Source of the DNA: Nitrosomonas sp.
GTDB taxonomy: Bacteria > Pseudomonadota > Gammaproteobacteria > Burkholderiales > Nitrosomonadaceae
Direction of reading: 5' to 3'
Assembly (NCBI GenBank): GCA_021582655.1
Contig: CP091135.1
Location: 1,084,990 to 1,138,564, forward strand
Length of the DNA stretch: 53,575 nt
Below are positions 49,386-53,575 of the stretch, piece by piece. The position numbers and the translations under genes were made by a program. The notes beneath the pieces were generated by a model, which was given only the letters and a program-made list of their open reading frames with translations, made no database searches and was not told the DNA's origin. The first letter of the stretch is position 1, and each line of letters begins with the position of its first letter.

Positions 49386-51539
49386 ATGCCTAATATTTTG
49401 CTTTGCACCCTGGGCGGCAGTTGGGCAGTTATTCCCGAAGCCTATGCGTTTCTGGCGCCCGACCAGTTGCCGCTGTATCAAAATCACCCTGAGCGGACTA
49501 AACTGCTGGAGTTGAAGAACGAATATCGTTTACAACCACCCGATGAAATCTGGGTATGCACGACGCAGGGAATGCAAACACAAGAGAGTTTGCAAGAATT
49601 ACAGGTGTGGTTGTCTTGCTTGACACAGTCGCCATCTCTACGAATTTGGCAAGCCGATCAAACCGACCAGCTTGCTACGCAGCAAGAGTGCACGGCGATT
49701 CGTGAGTTGATCGTCCGCGCCTGTCTCAAAGCGCATGATTATGCCAACGGTGGCCAAGTGGTGTTGTCGCTGGCCGGTGGGCGTAAAACCATGAGCGCCG
49801 ATATGCAATGGGCGGGTGGCTTGTTCGGTTGTCAGGCTTTGCTGCACGTTATCAGCGACGATAACCGCTTACGTCATTCGGCGCTCTTCAAACCTCAGCC
49901 TGTACTCCTTTCTCAGGCGTTACCCAATGATCTGGTCTCATTGGTCATGCCGTTGATCGCCGGTCAAACCATGCACAGCGATTTGCTGGACATCCGTGTT
50001 GATGACGTCGGTCCGATAAAAACCGGCGATTACCCGTTGAACTTGCCGCCGACCAAGCAAGTCGCGCTGTTTACCGATACCGATACCGATACCGATACCG
50101 ATACCGATACCGATACCGATACCGATACCGATCATCGACTCAACGACGAACTCGGCAAACGCGAAAAAGCCAGCAGTCGCTTGTTCGGTAATTACTTGTT
50201 GAACATCAGCCGCGACGAAAGCCATGAAAACTGGCGCAGTCTTTATCGCCTGCCGCCGCGCCGCATCGATCAGCTCAGAAATACCATGCTGACGGAGGCC
50301 GATCGCGACTGGTTGATCAAACTACCCAAGGCCGATCTGCACCGGCATCTTGGCGGTTGTCTGGATTTATCCGCTCAGCGTCAGGTTGCTTCGGCGATTT
50401 GGGAAAGTCTTACCGCCAGCGAGCGGGAAAGAGCACTGGTACATTGCCAGCGGTTGTTACAAAAAGATCAATGGCCGTGGAACTGGCCGAATTATCTTGC
50501 CGTAAATAGTCAGCATCGTAGCCATAATGCCGCTGCGATGCTGTTGCACGCAACAGAGCCACAACTGCAATTCAATTTATGGCAAGTTACGCAACCGCGC
50601 CTGGCTTTAAAAGACGAACACCCCGCAGGCTTTGCCGCTTATGAACGTCCCGGTGAGTTATCGGGTTCTGCATTGCTCTGCCATCCTGCCGCGATACGGC
50701 CCTATGCCCAGGCGATTGTCGATCAAGCCGTCGCCGAAGGTTTGGCATATACTGAGCTGCGCGGTAGTCCACAAAAATATGGCGATGGTTTGCTTTTTTT
50801 ACGAAATTTCAAGCAAGCACTGCAAGATATTTTGACAAGCGGGCCAAGTAAAACCAAACCTGCGTTCCGTTTTATCGTGATTGCCGATCGCCGTGCCGAG
50901 GAAGCTGTTCTGAAAGAAACGATCACCATGGCGGTGCAAGCCAAGCAAGAGCTGCCCGATTTTGTGGTCGGCCTGGACATGGCTGGTGATGAATCCCGCA
51001 CAAAACCGGAAGCGATAGCGCATTTATTTATTCCAGCGTTTGAGGCGTGCCTGCCCATTACCATCCATGCCGGTGAAGGTGAATCTGCCGAATCCATCTG
51101 GCAGGCGGCTTATCATCTGCATGCCGATCGTATCGGCCATGGTTTGACGATCAACGACAGAGATCAACTCGCACAACGCTTCCGGGATCGCAATATCTGC
51201 CTGGAGCTGTGTCCCACTTCAAATCGTGAAGTTGTCGGCTTCCGCGATAGCGATTACCCGGAAACCTCGGAACTGGCTGTTTATCCATTATTGCAACTAT
51301 GGCGGGACAAAGGTCTGCCGCTGACGCTCTGCACCGATAATCCAGGTATCAGCAAGACGACATTGGCCGATGAATATCTGGCGGCAGCGCGTATGAGCGA
51401 TTACACATTGAGCCAGTGGGATGCGCTCGCTATGATTAAACAGGGCTTTGTGCACGCTTTTTTGCCTGGAAAGCAGAAAGAAGAAATGCTCAAGCGGATC
51501 GATGCGTGGCTTTATCAACTGTTGACGGAGATCCTATGA
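49386..51539 (+). CDS. cad1: CARF-adenosine deaminase effector (Cad1 type)
   Basis: 717 residues. Residues 1-200 form a CARF-like sensor (NILLCTLGGSWAVIPEAY; VVLSLAGGRKTMSADMQWAG at 126-145). Residues 300-717 form an adenosine-deaminase TIM barrel: KADLHRHLGG (His319, His321), IHAGEGE (His561, Glu564), RIGHG (His585) and CTDNPG (Asp651). Where most deaminases have DDP, this one has DNP. Cad1-type effectors turn ATP into ITP when cyclic oligoadenylate binds, stopping growth of the infected cell. A linker of ten Thr-Asp pairs (residues 230-249) joins the halves. It lies 20 bases after csx16; its stop overlaps the next gene. Confidence 0.92.
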   Translation: MPNILLCTLGGSWAVIPEAYAFLAPDQLPLYQNHPERTKLLELKNEYRLQPPDEIWVCTTQGMQTQESLQELQVWLSCLTQSPSLRIWQADQTDQLATQQECTAIRELIVRACLKAHDYANGGQVVLSLAGGRKTMSADMQWAGGLFGCQALLHVISDDNRLRHSALFKPQPVLLSQALPNDLVSLVMPLIAGQTMHSDLLDIRVDDVGPIKTGDYPLNLPPTKQVALFTDTDTDTDTDTDTDTDTDTDHRLNDELGKREKASSRLFGNYLLNISRDESHENWRSLYRLPPRRIDQLRNTMLTEADRDWLIKLPKADLHRHLGGCLDLSAQRQVASAIWESLTASERERALVHCQRLLQKDQWPWNWPNYLAVNSQHRSHNAAAMLLHATEPQLQFNLWQVTQPRLALKDEHPAGFAAYERPGELSGSALLCHPAAIRPYAQAIVDQAVAEGLAYTELRGSPQKYGDGLLFLRNFKQALQDILTSGPSKTKPAFRFIVIADRRAEEAVLKETITMAVQAKQELPDFVVGLDMAGDESRTKPEAIAHLFIPAFEACLPITIHAGEGESAESIWQAAYHLHADRIGHGLTINDRDQLAQRFRDRNICLELCPTSNREVVGFRDSDYPETSELAVYPLLQLWRDKGLPLTLCTDNPGISKTTLADEYLAAARMSDYTLSQWDALAMIKQGFVHAFLPGKQKEEMLKRIDAWLYQLLTEIL
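50073..50132 (+). repeat. Hexanucleotide microsatellite (ACCGAT)x10 inside cad1
   Basis: Ten perfect uninterrupted copies of ACCGAT coding for (Thr-Asp)10 in the linker between the sensor and deaminase domains. The unit is six bases, so gain or loss of copies keeps the frame and only changes linker length and charge. Perfect identity at the DNA level means recent slippage rather than conserved protein sequence. Confidence 0.99.
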
Positions 51540-52669
51540 CTATTACCACCCATCTCATTCTCGTCTCTGCTCAACCGATTCCCAACATCACTCCCATGCT
51601 GGACGATGCTGTCAAGCCGAAGAAGGTTATCATGCTGGTCAGTCCGGATATGCAGGAGCGGGCGCGAGCGCTGGAAACTATTTTCAAACCGCGCGGCATC
51701 AGTGTTGAGTCCTGTGCCATCGCAGACCCGTGGAATGCGGAGCAGGTTAGCGATAAGGTTCTTGATATTCTCTGCCATTACCCGGATGGTGATATTGCAC
51801 TCAATGCTACCGGCGGCACCAAGCTGATGAGTATCGCCGCCTGCGAGGCATTTCGTTCGGCAAATGCACCGATTTACTATGTACACCCCAGATATGACCG
51901 GCTGCTGTGGTTGTCGCCGAAACTGCCGCCGCACGAACTGGCCGGCCGCCTGAAACTGAAGGATTATCTGATGGCTTATGGTGCTGATCAAGTCGATATT
52001 CCCGCAGGAGTGCAAAGCGTGCCGCGAGCAATTCAGGAACTGACCCACCAGTTACTGGCCGGTATCAATCGCTATGCCGATGAGCTGGGCACGTTGAATT
52101 ATCTGGCGTATCAAGCGGATAATCCGCGATTAAACGCTAAAATCGATCACACTCGCCAGGCCCGCCCGATGTTATGGGAATTGCTGGAATTATTCGAAAA
52201 TGCCGGTATCTGCCGTCTCGAGCACCGAATGATCAGCTTTCCCGATCAATCGGCGCGATTCATCGCGAATGGCGGCTGGCTCGAAATGCACACATATGCC
52301 GCATGTTTTCAGCTGAAGCAAAAATGCGGCATTCAGGATGTGGCGTGCAACATTGTCATTCAACGCCATCCGGCAGGCAAAACCGCGGTAAAAAATGAAA
52401 TCGATGTCGGCCTGATTCACGCCAACCGCCTGCATCTGATCGAATGCAAAACGAAGCACGTTGAGAAAAATTCGGATATGCTTTATAAGCTCGATAGTTT
52501 GCGCGACTTGATGGGTGGCCTACAGGGACGTGTCATGCTGATCAGTTTTAATAGTCTCGACAAAGCCAGCCGTGCCCGCGCCAGCGAACTCGATATCGCT
52601 TTGTGCTGCCACTCAGACTTGAAACATTTGCAGCAACATCTGGCTAATTGGATAATTGCATTACGCTAA
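51536..52669 (+). CDS. CARF-PD-(D/E)XK nuclease, Card1/Can2 family (DUF1887)
   Basis: 377 residues from the ATG at 51536 with GGAG before it. The N-terminal CARF domain has HLILVSAQPIPNITP and the ligand loop LNATGGTKLMSIAA (about 89-102). The C-terminal restriction-endonuclease-like domain has GGWLEMHTY (Glu250), KNEIDVGLIHANRLHLIECK with Asp290, Glu303 and Lys305, all intact. Card1/Can2 enzymes cut nucleic acid when cyclic tetra-adenylate binds. It is the last cas-locus gene before the array and overlaps cad1 by 4 bases (ATGA). Confidence 0.92.
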   Translation: MTITTHLILVSAQPIPNITPMLDDAVKPKKVIMLVSPDMQERARALETIFKPRGISVESCAIADPWNAEQVSDKVLDILCHYPDGDIALNATGGTKLMSIAACEAFRSANAPIYYVHPRYDRLLWLSPKLPPHELAGRLKLKDYLMAYGADQVDIPAGVQSVPRAIQELTHQLLAGINRYADELGTLNYLAYQADNPRLNAKIDHTRQARPMLWELLELFENAGICRLEHRMISFPDQSARFIANGGWLEMHTYAACFQLKQKCGIQDVACNIVIQRHPAGKTAVKNEIDVGLIHANRLHLIECKTKHVEKNSDMLYKLDSLRDLMGGLQGRVMLISFNSLDKASRARASELDIALCCHSDLKHLQQHLANWIIALR

Positions 52670-52742
52670 CTTTTGAGAAATGGAAATTTTTGTCAACCCC
52701 ACTTATAAGCTTATGAAAATTAATGAAGAAACGAACCAAGCA
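52670..52742 (+). promoter_or_regulatory. CRISPR leader, possible array promoter
   Basis: Only 73 AT-rich bases lie between the nuclease stop and the first repeat. A TTGTCA (52690-52695) and a TATGAA (52712-52717), 16 bases apart, could be a sigma-70 promoter reading into the array. The orientation fits the repeat, whose 3' end gives an ATTAAGAC handle. It is short for a leader; the array may also be read from the cas operon. Confidence 0.4.
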
Positions 52743-53575
52743 GTTTGAACTAAGGACCTGATTAATAAGGGATTAAGACGTGAGCATGAAGACGCCTTCG
52801 CGATCACCGACGGTTTGAACTAAAGACCTGATTAATAAGGGATTAAGACAAAAAAAGCCAGCGGAATTGATGGAGAATCCCGGTTTGAACTAAAGACCTG
52901 ATTAATAAGGGATTAAGACGCCATTGCCACCAGTGATTGAGAATTCGCTTTCTGTTTGAACTAAAGACCTGATTAATAAGGGATTAAGACAATCGTCAAA
53001 TTTCTGTTGTCGATCCACCACTTCGGTTTGAACTAAAGACCTGATTAATAAGGGATTAAGACCGCGCACCAGTCGACCAACATCTTTCTTGTTATTTGGT
53101 TTGAACTAAAGACCTGATTAATAAGGGATTAAGACTAAATTTCTAGTGCTTATCTCCATTTCTCTTTCTCGTTTGAACTAAAGACCTGATTAATAAGGGA
53201 TTAAGACCATCAGCTGTTGTTACTATTTCGTTATTTACTTGTTTGAACTAAAGACCTGATTAATAAGGGATTAAGACTTCTTCCCTTGGACGCCCTTCCC
53301 AGGCGTCAAGCCGTTTGAACTAAAGACCTGATTAATAAGGGATTAAGACGCAAACCATCGACAGCGGTTCGAAAATGTTATTAAGTTTGAACTAAAGACC
53401 TGATTAATAAGGGATTAAGACCCCATCGCAGCCCAGTTCCTATTTAATATTTCTGCGTTTGAACTAAAGACCTGATTAATAAGGGATTAAGACCCATTGA
53501 TTCAGCGACGAAATTAAATTGGTATTGCTGTTTGAACTAAAGACCTGATTAATAAGGGATTAAGACCGTAGTCTT
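52743..53575 (+). CRISPR. CRISPR array, type III-A; 12 repeats in window, continues past the right edge
   Basis: Twelve 37-base repeats begin at 52743, 52813, 52883, 52954, 53026, 53099, 53171, 53241, 53313, 53385, 53457 and 53530. The repeat starts GTTTGAACTAAAGACC and ends AATAAGGGATTAAGAC. Eleven complete spacers of 33-36 bases lie between them and a twelfth starts at 53567. The last eight bases of the repeat, ATTAAGAC, after a CCT...AGG stem, resemble type III crRNA 5' handles, so transcription is taken as plus strand. Eleven repeats are identical; the first has G for A at position 12. Confidence 0.99.

Noticed and set aside
49938-50225. Antisense frame with a Gly-Ile repeat
   Set aside because: It is only the reverse reading of the ACCGAT microsatellite within cad1.
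37841-53575. Recent mobile-element transfer of the CRISPR locus
   Set aside because: No transposase, integrase, tRNA gene or flanking direct repeats were seen within the window; the right edge is not visible.

Overview
The window looks like a chromosomal segment of a Nitrosomonas-type betaproteobacterium (Nitrosomonadales). The reasons are the gene order tuf / S10-spc-alpha ribosomal operons / birA-coaX-engB-hemB, a pilMNOPQ locus beside a divergent PBP1A gene, a bioBFHCD operon, and a type III CRISPR locus that carries a member of the NE0113 family, which is named after Nitrosomonas europaea. Species identity is an inference; no rRNA gene is present.

Layout. (1) 1-14016: the end of tuf, then 29 genes on the plus strand from rpsJ to rplQ, including secY, infA, rpmJ and rpoA. 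(2) 14038-17594: birA (split by a frameshift at a run of nine A), coaX, engB and hemB. (3) 17704-25190: PBP1A on the minus strand, divergent from pilMNOPQ. (4) 25193-26367: trmL and a comF-like gene on the minus strand. (5) 26481-30955: bioB-bioF-bioH-bioC-bioD, tightly overlapping; bioA is not here. (6) 30956-36792: a 439-base gap with a decayed DUF3175 gene, then glycogen genes glgB (minus), glgC and a GH57 glucanotransferase or branching-type enzyme. (7) 36929-37648: a DUF2971 gene. (8) 37841-53575: a type III-A CRISPR-Cas locus on one strand, running off the right edge inside its CRISPR array.

The CRISPR locus is the notable part. Its order is cas2 - cas1 - cas1-like - cas2 - cas6 - NE0113-type ring nuclease (frameshifted) - cas10/csm1 - csm2 - csm3 - small antitoxin-like ORF - csm4 - csm5 - csx16 - CARF-adenosine deaminase (Cad1 type) - CARF-PD-(D/E)XK nuclease (Card1/Can2 type) - array of at least 12 repeats. 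Cas10 keeps both its HD motif and its GGDD cyclase motif, so cyclic oligoadenylate signalling should be active. Two different ancillary effectors (a nucleotide deaminase and a nuclease) could be fired by the signal. Of the two signal-damping genes, the ring nuclease is broken and csx16 is intact. The adaptation module is doubled, and the second Cas1 has lost the region that holds the active site. The Cad1 linker contains ten perfect copies of a six-base microsatellite, which codes for a Thr-Asp repeat. A palindrome overlapping a terminator-like hairpin sits just before the first cas gene.

The ribosomal block is visibly A+T-rich (many AGA, ATA, TTA and AAA codons), whereas the pil, bio, glg and cas regions are much richer in G+C. 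No rRNA, tRNA, insertion sequence or integrase was seen.
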